Below the pieces are notes generated by a model. It did not search any database. It was not told the origin of the DNA and saw nothing but the letters and a program-made list of their open reading frames with translations. DNA of 64,000 nucleotides, from the NCBI RefSeq assembly GCF_046557915.1, contig NZ_JBHEBG010000005.1, positions 62,001 through 126,000 of the forward strand, read 5' to 3'. Positions 17,457 through 26,621 of this stretch are shown in pieces. Source of the stretch: JBHEBG01 sp046557915. GTDB taxonomy: Bacteria; Bacteroidota; Bacteroidia; Flavobacteriales; Flavobacteriaceae. Position numbers and translations under genes: made by a program. The first letter of the stretch is position 1. Each line of letters begins with the position of its first letter.

Positions 17457-18398
17457 ATGACCATTACCCAGTTGCAGTACGTACTTGCCGTTGCAGAGTA
17501 CAAGAATTTTACGCTCGCCGCAGAAAAGAGTTTTGTTACCCAACCTACCCTTAGCATGCAGGTACAGAAGTTGGAGGACGAGTTGGACGTGCAGATTTTT
17601 GACCGCAGCAAAAAACCCATATCCATTACCGAAGTAGGCCAAAAAATTGTGGCCCAGGCAAAGAACATTGTCAATGAGGCAGAAAGGATAAAGGATATCG
17701 TAGATCAGGAAAAAGGATTTATCGGGGGGGAATTTACCTTGGGAATTATCCCAACAATTATGCCCACCTTACTACCTATGTTCCTAAAAACATTTATAAA
17801 TAAGTACCCTAAGGTAAACCTTATCATTAAGGAGCAGAATACAGATCTTTTAATTCGCAATATCCAGGATGGGCACCTAGATGCCGGTATTGCCGCTACG
17901 CCCTTGGAGATAGAATTTATTAAAGAACGGCCCTTGTATTACGAACCATTTGTAGGATACGTACCCAAAACGCATAGATTGGCTAAACAAAATCAGTTGA
18001 AAACAAGCGATTTGGAAATTGAGGACGTGCTTTTACTAAAAGACGGACATTGCTTTAGGGATGGGGTAATTAATCTGTGCAATAATTCCAAGAACCATGC
18101 TGATGAACATTTTCAATTGCAAAGCGGTAGTTTTGAAACTTTGGTAAACCTATCCAATGAAGGTTTGGGGATGACCCTCCTACCCTACCTAAATACGTTG
18201 GATCTGGATGATACCAAGAAGAATAATCTAAAATATTTTCAAAAACCATCACCGGCAAGGGAAGTGAGTCTTATTTATCACAAGAGCGAACTCAAAATTC
18301 AGATTACGGAAGCTTTGCGCGATGTAATATCGGGCATAGTACGTGGCGCTATAGCGTTTCAGGATGTGGAAATAATAAGTCCCCTCAACAAAAAGTAA
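17457..18398 (+). CDS. oxyR: hydrogen peroxide-sensing LysR-type regulator OxyR
   Basis: A 313-residue LysR-family protein. The N-terminal winged HTH (MTITQLQYVLAVAEYKNFTL, then QPTLSMQVQKLEDELDV) fills about residues 1-60, and the effector domain about 90-300. The redox pair is present at the classic positions: GHCFRDGVINLC puts cysteines at 199 and 208, as in E. coli OxyR, where they form the activating disulfide. It is expected to turn on peroxide defence (catalase, peroxiredoxin, Dps), but no such gene is adjacent here. It ends one base before the convergent lipocalin-like gene. Confidence 0.95.
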   Translation: MTITQLQYVLAVAEYKNFTLAAEKSFVTQPTLSMQVQKLEDELDVQIFDRSKKPISITEVGQKIVAQAKNIVNEAERIKDIVDQEKGFIGGEFTLGIIPTIMPTLLPMFLKTFINKYPKVNLIIKEQNTDLLIRNIQDGHLDAGIAATPLEIEFIKERPLYYEPFVGYVPKTHRLAKQNQLKTSDLEIEDVLLLKDGHCFRDGVINLCNNSKNHADEHFQLQSGSFETLVNLSNEGLGMTLLPYLNTLDLDDTKKNNLKYFQKPSPAREVSLIYHKSELKIQITEALRDVISGIVRGAIAFQDVEIISPLNKK

Positions 18399-18806
18399 TC
18401 AGTTTACTCGTTTGTATCTTTCGGAACACTCCTCTATACAGCCTATAAACTGCAAGATTAATTTGCCGTCGGTAAAAACCCTGTTATATACCCCGGTAAT
18501 CTGCTGACCATCTCTTGTATAGGTAAAAGAAAGCTCGTTTTCGTCCAAGGTGTAGGTACCTAAGCGGTTATGTTCCGGGTTTTTAGAGTTGGTGTAACTA
18601 AAAGTGCCATTGGCCTCAAAGCTATAGATCCCACCATCTTCTACCAATGTCCAATCTACAATTCCTCCTGGACTTATTTTTGTGGCTTCCAATTGCCAGT
18701 TCCCAATAAGATCGCTTGCGTTGGCATTTACATCGTTCTCTAATGACTTTTCAGAGTCGTTGCACGAAACAAAAAAGGCCATAAGACATACAAGTGCAGT
18801 TCTCAT
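18399..18806 (-). CDS. lipocalin-like lipoprotein
   Basis: A 135-residue lipoprotein with signal MRTALVCLMAFFVSC (lipid Cys15), then a lipocalin-like domain (LIGNWQLEATKISPGG, SYTNSKNPEHNRLGTYTLDE, ELSFTY) typical of Bacteroidota. A C-terminal Cys pair (GCIEEC) may form a disulfide. The stop codon directly abuts the oxyR stop (convergent, no gap). Such proteins are thought to bind small ligands in the periplasm, but none has a firm role. Confidence 0.8.
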   Translation of the reverse strand: MRTALVCLMAFFVSCNDSEKSLENDVNANASDLIGNWQLEATKISPGGIVDWTLVEDGGIYSFEANGTFSYTNSKNPEHNRLGTYTLDENELSFTYTRDGQQITGVYNRVFTDGKLILQFIGCIEECSERYKRVN

Positions 18807-18880
18807 AAGGTTGTATAAATAGGTTTATTTAAGGAGCCTAAAATGGCAGTTTGGTTGCCCGGAAAAGTGTTAAAATGTAA

Positions 18881-18902
18881 AAAGCCACCCGAAGGTGGCT
18901 TT
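18881..18902. terminator. Rho-independent terminator
   Basis: AAAGCCACC (18881-18889), CGAA loop, GGTGGCTTT (18894-18902), with T-runs best on the minus strand. It ends the 65-aa gene that stops at 18905. Confidence 0.85.
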
Positions 18903-18904
18903 GG

Positions 18905-19102
18905 TTATGCTTTAAGATAAATAATACTTTGCTGTAGCTCTGGCTTATCCGTTATAAACTGGTGCAGCCAAATCTTAAGTTCTTCAATTTCATCAGGTAG
19001 TAATCTAGAAACTGCTTTTTTTAATTCTTTACAAAATAATTTTGTGTCAAAACTAACCTTCTGGAGTACAGTTTTAGTGTACTCTAGCATAGCTCTTGCC
19101 AT
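18905..19102 (-). CDS. small conserved helical protein, 65 aa
   Basis: A 65-residue, mostly helical protein (MARAMLEYTKTVLQKVSFDT, FCKELKKAVSRLLPDEIEEL, then a Trp-containing helix). I recall near-identical small proteins of unknown function in many Flavobacteriia, and the strong terminator directly after it supports a real gene. It has no signal peptide or membrane segment. Function unknown. Confidence 0.75.
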   Translation of the reverse strand: MARAMLEYTKTVLQKVSFDTKLFCKELKKAVSRLLPDEIEELKIWLHQFITDKPELQQSIIYLKA

Positions 19103-19195
19103 ATTTATAAATATTTAATTAGATTGTTGTCTATAAAGTTAACAAAAAAAAGGCAAAATTTATTGTTCCTTATCCGTTAAATATTAGATAAATTC

Positions 19196-20521
19196 ATGTT
19201 AAGATGTATGAATAACCTTAATAAATGTACTCGTGGTGCTTTTACCCCAATAAAACGGGCAACTCCTTTGCTAGCAATTTTATCTGTTCTAATAAGTTGT
19301 TCTTCAACTAAGTACGGAACAACACAAAAAAACCTAAGTCAGAAATTCGCCAATACCCATTATCAAAATCACTTTACCGGATTTCTGCTGGTAGATGCAA
19401 ATACACGCGATACCCTCTACAATCAAAATTCGCGGAAGTACTTTACCCCGGCAAGCAATACCAAAATCTTTACGCTCTACACCGCCATTAAAACCCTACC
19501 CAACAAAATACCAGCATTGCGTTATCTGGTATTTAAGGACACCCTTTTTGTAGAGGGTACCGGTGATCCTACGTTCCTACATCCCTTTTTTAAGGATAGT
19601 ACGGCCATAAATTTTATGAAGAACTATAAAAATATAGTGGTCAGCACATCAAATTTTAAGGAGGAGAAATTTGGTACGGGTTGGGCTTGGGACGATTACC
19701 ATTATTACTATTCCGCTGAACGTAGCAGCCTACCCATGTACGGCAATGTGGTAAACCTTCACAATACAGATACCACAATAGCCACACCCCTTGCTTTCCA
19801 AAAAAAGATTGTGCCCGTTTCTTTTAAACGCAATAGGGAAATTGATCGTAACCTTTTCTATTTTGATGTTGTAAGACAAGACACGCTACAGGTTCCGTTC
19901 ATTACCTCGGACAGTCTTACAAAACAACTTTTGGAAAATGTGCTTCATCAAAACATTGCCCTTACCGAAGCTATGCCCAAGGGGCAAAAGGAAATTTTAT
20001 ACAGCGTACCCTCCGATTCACTTTACAAACGTATGATGCAGAAAAGCGATAATTTCTTGGCAGAACAAATGCTGCTGCTTACCTCCTCCTTAATTTCGGA
20101 CACCTTAAAAACTAAGATTGCAATAACCCATAGTTTGGAAAATCTTCTGGCCGATGTAAAACAACCTCCGCGATGGGTAGACGGATCGGGACTTTCTAGA
20201 TATAACCTGTTTACACCGCAATCCGTGGTAAATGTGTTGCAAAAGCTGTATGTAGAATTGCCAAAAGCACGTCTTTTTAACCTGTTTCCCACTTGGGATG
20301 CATCGGGTACTTTATCGGATACCGAAAAGGGTAACGGCAACACCTACATTTATGCCAAATCTGGAAGTTTTAGCAACAACTACTGCCTAAGTGGTTATCT
20401 ACTTACAAAATCGGGGAAAACCTTAATTTTTAGTTTTATGAACAACCATTTTAAAAGACCTTCCGCCGAAGTAAGGGAAGAGATAAAAACGGCGTTGGAC
20501 TGGCTACATCACAATCAGTAA
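19196..20521 (+). CDS. dacB: D-alanyl-D-alanine carboxypeptidase/endopeptidase, PBP4-type (S13), lipoprotein
   Basis: A 441-residue serine peptidase acting on peptidoglycan stem peptides in the periplasm. The signal peptide ends in a lipobox (LLAILSVLISCSS, Cys35). The active-site triad motifs are present: SxxK as PASNTKIF (Ser87, Lys90), SxN as QKSDNFLAEQML near 280, and KTG replaced by KSG in YAKSGSFSNN near 388. The insert between SxxK and SxN is shorter than in E. coli DacB, as in many Bacteroidota members. The start is either ATG 19196 or ATG 19208; both keep the signal. Its last 7 bp overlap the 3' end of msrA on the other strand. Confidence 0.88.
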   Translation: MLRCMNNLNKCTRGAFTPIKRATPLLAILSVLISCSSTKYGTTQKNLSQKFANTHYQNHFTGFLLVDANTRDTLYNQNSRKYFTPASNTKIFTLYTAIKTLPNKIPALRYLVFKDTLFVEGTGDPTFLHPFFKDSTAINFMKNYKNIVVSTSNFKEEKFGTGWAWDDYHYYYSAERSSLPMYGNVVNLHNTDTTIATPLAFQKKIVPVSFKRNREIDRNLFYFDVVRQDTLQVPFITSDSLTKQLLENVLHQNIALTEAMPKGQKEILYSVPSDSLYKRMMQKSDNFLAEQMLLLTSSLISDTLKTKIAITHSLENLLADVKQPPRWVDGSGLSRYNLFTPQSVVNVLQKLYVELPKARLFNLFPTWDASGTLSDTEKGNGNTYIYAKSGSFSNNYCLSGYLLTKSGKTLIFSFMNNHFKRPSAEVREEIKTALDWLHHNQ

Positions 20522-21024
20522 TCGATCATCTTTTGCCGATCTAAATGTTCAGAAAATTTATCCAACAGTAATTTTAACTTTGGGGATATGTACCGGGTAC
20601 AAAATGGTTTATCGGGGTTAGAGTAGTAATAATCCTGAAACAGGTCATCTGAAGGCTTAAAGGCTTTATACAAAAGTACTTTGGTAATCAAAGGATCTTC
20701 AAAGCCAGATTGTAATGTGTTTAAAATATCTGCTACCTCTTTGCATTCCTGCTTGTTAAAGACATAAATGGCAGACCGATACTTTGTCCTCAAGGCATGG
20801 TCATGGGTACTTTGGTGGGTATGTAAATGTATGTTGATCAAATCTACCAAAGGTATTACGGCAGGGTCATAGGTAACAACAACGCCTTCGGAAAACGCGC
20901 TATCTGTACCGTCAGCGGCAATAAAGCCTTGTGCCACACTTTGCACTCCCCTAAGCGACTGAAAAACAGCCTCTGTACACCAATGGCACCCGCCTCCTAA
21001 ACCAATTTTGGCTTCCTTTTTCAT
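20515..21024 (-). CDS. msrA: peptide-methionine (S)-S-oxide reductase
   Basis: A 169-residue MsrA. It reduces the S-epimer of methionine sulfoxide in proteins, using thioredoxin. The active-site motif is GGGCHWCTEAVF, with the catalytic Cys13; His replaces the usual Phe of GCFWC, a known variant. Family blocks follow (GVQSVAQGFIA, VVVTYDPAVI, LINIHLHTHQSTHDHA, YRSAIYV), though THQSTHDHA differs from the commoner DPTxxxxQG. This is therefore a divergent subgroup. No signal peptide, so cytoplasmic. It lies 5 bp after the Nudix gene and overlaps the convergent dacB by 7 bp. Confidence 0.9.
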   Translation of the reverse strand: MKKEAKIGLGGGCHWCTEAVFQSLRGVQSVAQGFIAADGTDSAFSEGVVVTYDPAVIPLVDLINIHLHTHQSTHDHALRTKYRSAIYVFNKQECKEVADILNTLQSGFEDPLITKVLLYKAFKPSDDLFQDYYYSNPDKPFCTRYISPKLKLLLDKFSEHLDRQKMIDY

Positions 21025-21029
21025 TTGGT

Positions 21030-21614
21030 TTAATCAAATAATCCATGCATGGACGCATATTGCAATAACATAATAGTTTTGCCATCCTTAATTTCTCCGG
21101 TCGCTATCATTTTTAGTGCTGCTGTGAAAGGGTATTCCAAAACTTCAATATGCTCACTTTCGTCATCTGCTCCTCCCCCCTCGCCTACCTTCATTTTATC
21201 TTCATAGGCTCCAATGAAAAAAAAGAGGATCTCCGTTACGGATCCGGGAGACATATAGGATTCAAATACCTTGCGGACCCCATCAATTTTGTACCCCGTT
21301 TCTTCTTCCACTTCCTTTCTGATGCAATCTTCCGGATGATCCCCATCTAGCAATCCCGCACAGGCTTCGATCATCATACCCGATTCATTACCGTTAACGT
21401 AGGTTGGCATACGGAACTGGCGGGTTAAAACCACAGTTCCCTTTTCTTTGTTGTACAAAAGGATAACCGCCCCGTTGCCCCTATCATAGGCTTCACGGTA
21501 TTGGGTTTCCCAAGAACCATCATCTTTTTGATAGTCGAAAGTAAACTTGTTGAGTATATACCAGTTATCTGATAGTAGTTCTTTTTTTATGTTCCTTATC
21601 TTGGGAGTTTTCAA
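21030..21614 (-). CDS. Nudix hydrolase, NudK/GDP-mannose pyrophosphatase-like
   Basis: A 194-residue Nudix-fold protein. The N-terminal half has the ADP-ribose/GDP-mannose pyrophosphatase layout (REAYDRGNGAVILLYNKEKG, TVVLTRQFRMPTYVNGNESG). The Nudix box is GLLDGDHPEDCIRKEVEEETGY at about residues 87-108, with the metal-binding EVEEETG core. The SPGSVTEILFFFIGAY block after it is typical of NudK/NudF. It most likely hydrolyses a nucleotide sugar or ADP-ribose in the cytoplasm. It forms a short leftward run with DUF2461, 10 bp upstream, and msrA, 5 bp downstream. Confidence 0.87.
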   Translation of the reverse strand: MKTPKIRNIKKELLSDNWYILNKFTFDYQKDDGSWETQYREAYDRGNGAVILLYNKEKGTVVLTRQFRMPTYVNGNESGMMIEACAGLLDGDHPEDCIRKEVEEETGYKIDGVRKVFESYMSPGSVTEILFFFIGAYEDKMKVGEGGGADDESEHIEVLEYPFTAALKMIATGEIKDGKTIMLLQYASMHGLFD

Positions 21615-21624
21615 TAGTTCGATT

Positions 21625-22278
21625 TTAAACGGTGATTGCCTGATTTAAATAGCGCCTAAAAGGTAGCATTTCTTTATAGATTTGGATGATTTTGTCCTCA
21701 AAATCGTTTTGGTATACATCTTCCTCTTTAAAATAGTGTATTACGGCAAATGTCTTATTTCTAAGCAGATCGATATGTGGGTGATCATTGGCAAAACCTT
21801 TGGGGGATGTTTTAAGCTTTTCATCTTCCAATAGATTGCCAAAAGTCTGCTTAAAGGACTTTTTATGGATGATTTTTTTTAAATCTTCCCCGTCATAATC
21901 TATGGCATCGCGAATACTACGAAGCGTTTTGGCCTCGGGCCGCCAAAGTCCGCCCGCAAATAGCGAGCTTTTGGTACCGAATTCCAGATAAAAATCTGCA
22001 GAACCCGGGGCTTTGTCCAGTGCCGCTCCAAAATAATCGCGGTACACGGGTTTATTGGGGTGAAACATTAAATTGTTATTGATGCGCGTAATGCCTTTTT
22101 TGCCTGGCGTTGCATAGTAATTGTCGTCCAGGGCACCTAAGGTGGTGTCCAATTCGTCGAGCCAAGCAATAAAATCGTTTCTAACGGTGTGGTAGCGCTT
22201 TCGGTTGTTGTCCATCCACTGCTTAGAATTGTTACGCTCCAGTTCTCTAAGAAAATCGTATAGTCTTTTAAAATTCAT
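21625..22278 (-). CDS. DUF2461 family protein
   Basis: A 217-residue protein of the DUF2461 family (often annotated TIGR02453). Recognised by the N-terminal block LYDFLRELERNNSKQWMDNN, RITRINNNLMFHPNKPVYRD-type core (here GITRINNNLMFHP) and GGLWRPEAKTLRSIRDAI. There is no signal peptide. The biochemical role is unknown. Its start codon shares one base with the stop of the AIM24 gene (TAATG), so translation of the two is coupled. Confidence 0.88.
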   Translation of the reverse strand: MNFKRLYDFLRELERNNSKQWMDNNRKRYHTVRNDFIAWLDELDTTLGALDDNYYATPGKKGITRINNNLMFHPNKPVYRDYFGAALDKAPGSADFYLEFGTKSSLFAGGLWRPEAKTLRSIRDAIDYDGEDLKKIIHKKSFKQTFGNLLEDEKLKTSPKGFANDHPHIDLLRNKTFAVIHYFKEEDVYQNDFEDKIIQIYKEMLPFRRYLNQAITV

Positions 22279-23078
22279 TAAAAGCGGTTATCTCCGTCCA
22301 ACAAATCTCCTATACCCCCAAGAATACTGCCTTCTCCCTTATCCTTACCTTCCCCTTTTGGTGCGGCTGCCCATACCCTGCTTGCCAATCTGCTAAAGGG
22401 TAAAGATTGTATGTATACGGTACCTGGGCCTTTTAGGGTAGCAAAGAACAGCCCTTCCCCGCCAAAAACGGTGTTTTTTATACCGCCAACGAATTCTATA
22501 TCGTAATCTACATCTTTGGTGAAACCAACGATACAACCGGTATCTACCTTCAATACTTCGCCGGCGGCCAACTCTTTTTTGGCCATGGTACCCCCAGCAT
22601 GTACAAAGGCCATACCATCGCCTTCCAATTTTTGCATAATAAAGCCCTCGCCGCCAAATAGGCCACGTCCTAAACGTTTAGAAAACTCAATGCCTACAGA
22701 TACTCCCTTTGCCGCACAGAGGAAGGCATCTTTCTGGCAGATGAATTTCCCCTGTTTTTCGGACAGATCTATGGGTAAAATTTTTCCAGGATAGGGAGAT
22801 GCAAAGCTTACCTGCCTTTTTCCTTGGCCTATATTTAGAAAGGCGGTCATAAAAAGGCTTTCGCCCGTTAGCAATCGTTTTCCTGCAGAGAACAGTTTTC
22901 CCAAAACTCCGGTATCTTGGTTAGACCCATCACCAAAAATGGTGTCCATTTTAATATCGGTGTCCATCATCATAAAACTTCCGGCCTCTGCCACTACAGC
23001 TTCTTGCGGATCCAGTTCTATTTCTACAAATTGCATCTCTTCCCCGTAAATTTGATAGTCTATTTCGTGTGCATTCAT
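22278..23078 (-). CDS. AIM24/TIGR00266 family protein
   Basis: A 266-residue beta-rich protein of the AIM24 (TIGR00266) family: VEIELDPQEAVVAEAGSFMM at the start, GGEGFIMQKLEGDGMAFVHA in the middle and GGEGLFFATLKGPGTVYIQS near the end. The Gly-rich tail (LGGIGDLLDG) is usual. The family folds as a trimeric tryptophan-RNA-binding-attenuator-like barrel; its role in bacteria is unknown. First gene of the leftward AIM24-DUF2461-Nudix-msrA run. Confidence 0.88.
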   Translation of the reverse strand: MNAHEIDYQIYGEEMQFVEIELDPQEAVVAEAGSFMMMDTDIKMDTIFGDGSNQDTGVLGKLFSAGKRLLTGESLFMTAFLNIGQGKRQVSFASPYPGKILPIDLSEKQGKFICQKDAFLCAAKGVSVGIEFSKRLGRGLFGGEGFIMQKLEGDGMAFVHAGGTMAKKELAAGEVLKVDTGCIVGFTKDVDYDIEFVGGIKNTVFGGEGLFFATLKGPGTVYIQSLPFSRLASRVWAAAPKGEGKDKGEGSILGGIGDLLDGDNRF

Positions 23079-23148
23079 GCTTTTATAAATTTTTGGTTAC
23101 CTCTATTAGTTGTACACTGGGTAAATTCGTTACATCAAAATATTATTG

Positions 23149-23607
23149 CTATTGCTGTTTTAGTTTTAGAGTCCACTCAAAAGCAAAGGTGGATACCAAA
23201 TTATTGTTTTCGTCCATACCTTCAGATTTCATCCAAAGGGTTTGCCCCTCCCCAGTTTCAATGGTTCTTTGCAAAGCATCTTTTATAAGATGGCCATCGG
23301 TACAGGTGAAGGTGATACGCCCCCTTGCCTTTTTCGAAAAATTAGCGGTGTTATTGGCTACCAACATGGATATTTTTTCTCCACTGGCCCGAATCTGATC
23401 CGTGACCATAGCGCCTGTACTTAGCTCTGCCGCCATGCCCTGCACAGCCCAATACATAGATTTAAAAGGGTTTTGATTTATCCATCGGTACTTTACCGTT
23501 ACAACGGCCCTTTGGTGGTCCATAGATTTCATACGCACCCCGCACCACCATGCGGCCGGGAGTTTAAAAAAAGTGAATATATTGATTTTACTGGTGCTCT
23601 GGGCCAT
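23149..23607 (-). CDS. DUF4442 hotdog-fold protein (acyl-CoA thioesterase-like)
   Basis: 152 residues from MAQSTSKINIFTF. The hotdog-type core reads WCGVRMKSMDHQRAVVTVKY, FKSMYWAVQGMAAELSTGAM and VSTFAFEWTLKLKQQ, matching DUF4442 proteins related to PaaI thioesterases. I chose the start at 23607; open codons run upstream to 23697, but those residues are a hydrophobic AT-rich stretch not expected in this family. Probably hydrolyses an acyl-thioester in the cytoplasm; substrate unknown. It is divergent from the DUF4870 gene. Confidence 0.75.
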   Translation of the reverse strand: MAQSTSKINIFTFFKLPAAWWCGVRMKSMDHQRAVVTVKYRWINQNPFKSMYWAVQGMAAELSTGAMVTDQIRASGEKISMLVANNTANFSKKARGRITFTCTDGHLIKDALQRTIETGEGQTLWMKSEGMDENNNLVSTFAFEWTLKLKQQ

Positions 23608-23690
23608 AGTTGTTGGTTTCTTTGCTTCAAAAGTATTGAAAATAATCGAACTCATAAACGTTAAAAATATGTTAATTTTTAGTACTATGT

Positions 23691-23723
23691 TTTGCATAAT
23701 ACCTTTTTTTAGCCATATATTTG
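23691..23723 (+). promoter_or_regulatory. Bacteroidota-type promoter of the DUF4870-PadR-PspC-DUF2807 cluster
   Basis: -33 box TTTG at 23691-23694, 21-nt spacer, -7 box TATATTTG at 23716-23723 (perfect TAnnTTTG). Transcription should begin near 23728, leaving about 68 nt of leader before the ATG at 23796. Confidence 0.7.
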
Positions 23724-23795
23724 CATAGTCAGTTATTAGGTTATTAACGCTAATAGAGAATTACAAGCCAAAACAGAGTAGGAAAAACACAAGCC

Positions 23796-24278
23796 ATGAC
23801 AGAGACAATCACAAAACACGAAAGGAACCTAGCAGCCATAATACATGCCTCTACCTTTTCTAAATACATCATCCCTTTTGGCAATTTCCTTTTGCCGCTC
23901 ATTTTATGGACGGCAAATAAAAAGGAGCACAAATTTGTGGATTACAATGGAAAACAAGCGCTGAACTTTCAAATCAGTCTGCTCTTATACTCTATAGTCC
24001 TGGGAATGATTTCCATACCTTTTTTCATTAGTTTCTTGCCCGATATTTTTGAGCACGGGGTATTCAACTTTCCGGACTTCAATGGTTTTAATGGGCTCGA
24101 TTTCCACTTTGACAACGACCATTATAGGTTTGGCAGGTTCTTATGGCCTTTGGGTATCACCGGATTGGTGCAGGGCGCACTTTTTATCATAAATGTGGTA
24201 TATACCATTCTGGCAACAATCAGAACCAACGAGGGAGAAACGTTTAAGTATCCCATTACAATAAATTTTATAAAATAG
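23796..24278 (+). CDS. DUF4870 membrane protein
   Basis: A 160-residue inner-membrane protein with about four hydrophobic segments (FGNFLLPLILWTA, QISLLLYSIVLGMISIPFFI, then two near the C-terminus). The block KEHKFVDYNGKQALNFQIS, which precedes the second helix, is the DUF4870 (Tic20-like) signature. A Phe/Asp-rich loop lies in the middle. First gene of a four-gene envelope cluster behind a good promoter; function unknown. Confidence 0.85.
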   Translation: MTETITKHERNLAAIIHASTFSKYIIPFGNFLLPLILWTANKKEHKFVDYNGKQALNFQISLLLYSIVLGMISIPFFISFLPDIFEHGVFNFPDFNGFNGLDFHFDNDHYRFGRFLWPLGITGLVQGALFIINVVYTILATIRTNEGETFKYPITINFIK

Positions 24279-24457
24279 TGTACATACAAGTTTGGTCTTA
24301 ATCACGCCAAATAACACAGGAGTTTAATCATTAATCAAATCAAGCAAGATGTTTATTCATCAATCAAAAAACGAACAGTCAAATCATGCTGAAAACCAGA
24401 TCAAATACAGGGAAAAAATCCAAGTCTAGGGACGGCATTAAAAAGAGTACAGAAACT

Positions 24458-24793
24458 ATGAACATAGAAAACACAAAAGCACAGATGCGCAAAGGGGTTT
24501 TGGAGTATTGCATTCTCTCCATTCTAAACGGAGAGGACAAATACGCTTCTGAAATTCTTGGCTCCTTAAAGGACGCAAAGATGCTTGTGGTGGAGGGCAC
24601 AATTTATCCTTTGCTTACAAGGCTCAAAAATGCCGGATTGCTCAACTATCGTTGGGAAGAGTCAACCTCTGGTCCCCCACGTAAATATTATATGTTAACC
24701 GAAACGGGAAAACTGTTTCTTAAAGAACTGAACATTACCTGGGACGAACTTAGACACGCCGTAAATCTGGTAACCAACACTAAAAGCAAGTAA
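24458..24793 (+). CDS. PadR family transcriptional regulator
   Basis: A 111-residue winged-helix regulator starting MNIENTKAQMRKGVLEYCIL. The PadR blocks LSILNGEDKYASEILGSL, VEGTIYPLLTRLKNAGLL and PPRKYYMLTETGKLFL are intact; only the short PadR C-terminal helix follows. The open frame extends 24 codons upstream, but that segment is Lys/Ser-rich and not in the family, so the ATG at 24458 is preferred. It ends 2 bp before the PspC gene. In Bacteroidota such PadR genes are typically paired with PspC and likely control the same cluster. Confidence 0.88.
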   Translation: MNIENTKAQMRKGVLEYCILSILNGEDKYASEILGSLKDAKMLVVEGTIYPLLTRLKNAGLLNYRWEESTSGPPRKYYMLTETGKLFLKELNITWDELRHAVNLVTNTKSK

Positions 24794-24795
24794 CG

Positions 24796-26526
24796 ATGAA
24801 CAAGACAGTAAATATAAATTTAGCAAATACAATTTTTCATATCGATGAGGAGGCGTACAACAAGTTGCGACGCTATCTAGAGGCCATAAAACGATCCTTC
24901 GCCGGTACCCCGGGTAGTGATGAGATACTTGCGGATATTGAAGCAAGGATATCGGAGCTATTTTACGAAAAAATGGAAAACGACCGTCAGGTCATTACCC
25001 AAAAAGAGGTAGACGAGGTTGTGGCCATTATGGGCCAGCCAGAAGACTACATGGTAGATGAAGACATTTTTGAGGACGAACCTAGGGCAAAATCGACCAC
25101 CACCACCTCACGGGTAAAAAAATTATACCGCGATATAGATAGTAAATATATAGGAGGAGTTTGTTCCGGTTTGGAACACTACATGGGCCTAGACGCCCTT
25201 TGGATACGACTTATATTCATTTTCTTGGCCATTTTCACCGGTTTCGGTTTTATAGCTTACATCCTATTATGGATCTTGGTGCCCGAAGCGGCTACCACTT
25301 CACAAAAATTGGATATGAAGGGCGAAGCCGTAAACATAAGCAATATAGAACGTAAGGTAAAAGAAGGGTTCGATGATGTTGCGGACAAAGTAAAGAATGC
25401 CGATTATGAAAAGATGGGTAATAAAGTAAAAAGTAGCGGGAAGACTTTTTTTGATACCCTGGGAGATATAATCATGTTTCTTTTTAAGGTTGCGGGAAAG
25501 TTTATAGGAATCTTACTGATCATCATAGGTGCAGCCACCATGATAGGACTGTTCATTGGCCTATTTACCGTAGGTGTCTTGGATATGATACATATACCCG
25601 GTGTGGACTTTTACGAAATGGTAAATTCTACCCAAGCCCCCGTTTGGTTGGTGTCCTTGCTCTCCTTTTTGGCCGTGGGAATTCCGTTTTTCTTTCTATT
25701 CTACTTAGGACTGAAAATACTTGTGAATAATCTAAGGTCTATAGGAAACATTGCCAAGTTCTCCCTTCTGGGTCTATGGCTCATCGCTTTGATAGGACTA
25801 ATAATACTTGGGGTAAAACAGGTTTCTGCCCATGCCTTTACGGGTAGCATAAGCGAAAAGCAGGTTTTGGCCTTTGAAAGTAATATCGATACCCTAAGGA
25901 TAAACATGCGAAGTACCGAGTTACTCGATAACATAGAGCACGTTCGCCTAAATGGAATGAGTGTTACCTATACAGACGATGGGGATCGACTTTTAATCTC
26001 GGACGATATTCTTTTCGATATTAAAAAATCCGATGATTCCCTGGCCCATATCAAAATAAGAAAAGATGCCGATGGAAGCTCGTTTAATGAAGCCAGAGAA
26101 CGGGCTGGGGCAATAAATTATGGATATTCCATCGCTGGCAGCACCTTGCTTTTAGATGATTTTATCACCACCGATGCCAAAAATATGGTCCGTGACCAGG
26201 AGATACGTGTTACCATATACCTACCGGAAGGAGCCGTTGTAAGTTTCGATGAATCCGCCAAGGGGCATATTGGTAGAAGCACAAAGAATGACCACGAACT
26301 ATACCGAAGCGAAATTGTGGACTACACTTGGGCGCTAGGAAACAATGGTGAGTTAAAATGTCAGGACTGCCCCGAGATTATCGAAGATGAAATCTTAGAG
26401 GACGATAATGGCAGAATTATTATCAATGAAGACGGGGTAGATATCAACATTGAAGACGAGAACGATTCTTTTAAATTGAAGATCGATGAAGACGGCATCA
26501 AAATAAAAGCCAAGGAAAAAGACTAA
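24796..26526 (+). CDS. PspC domain-containing membrane protein
   Basis: A 576-residue inner-membrane protein. Residues about 1-95 form a soluble HAAS-like N-terminus (NLANTIFHIDEEAYNKLRRY, ISQ-type helix pair). The PspC domain follows at about 105-170 (LYRDIDSKYIGGVCSGLEHY, WIRLIFIFLAIFTGFGFIAY, ILLWILVPEA). Three more hydrophobic stretches lie at about 225-345, and a large exported C-terminal region rich in Asp/Ile ends the protein. PspC proteins take part in sensing or buffering envelope stress. Directly downstream of PadR, so translation is probably coupled. Confidence 0.9.
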   Translation: MNKTVNINLANTIFHIDEEAYNKLRRYLEAIKRSFAGTPGSDEILADIEARISELFYEKMENDRQVITQKEVDEVVAIMGQPEDYMVDEDIFEDEPRAKSTTTTSRVKKLYRDIDSKYIGGVCSGLEHYMGLDALWIRLIFIFLAIFTGFGFIAYILLWILVPEAATTSQKLDMKGEAVNISNIERKVKEGFDDVADKVKNADYEKMGNKVKSSGKTFFDTLGDIIMFLFKVAGKFIGILLIIIGAATMIGLFIGLFTVGVLDMIHIPGVDFYEMVNSTQAPVWLVSLLSFLAVGIPFFFLFYLGLKILVNNLRSIGNIAKFSLLGLWLIALIGLIILGVKQVSAHAFTGSISEKQVLAFESNIDTLRINMRSTELLDNIEHVRLNGMSVTYTDDGDRLLISDDILFDIKKSDDSLAHIKIRKDADGSSFNEARERAGAINYGYSIAGSTLLLDDFITTDAKNMVRDQEIRVTIYLPEGAVVSFDESAKGHIGRSTKNDHELYRSEIVDYTWALGNNGELKCQDCPEIIEDEILEDDNGRIIINEDGVDINIEDENDSFKLKIDEDGIKIKAKEKD

Positions 26527-26621
26527 CATAACATTTCAACCAGCTATTTCTACAATTCAGTACAATATAATATTCAACATCAATCAAAATCAGGAATTTT
26601 AACAATCTAAAAACGACAATC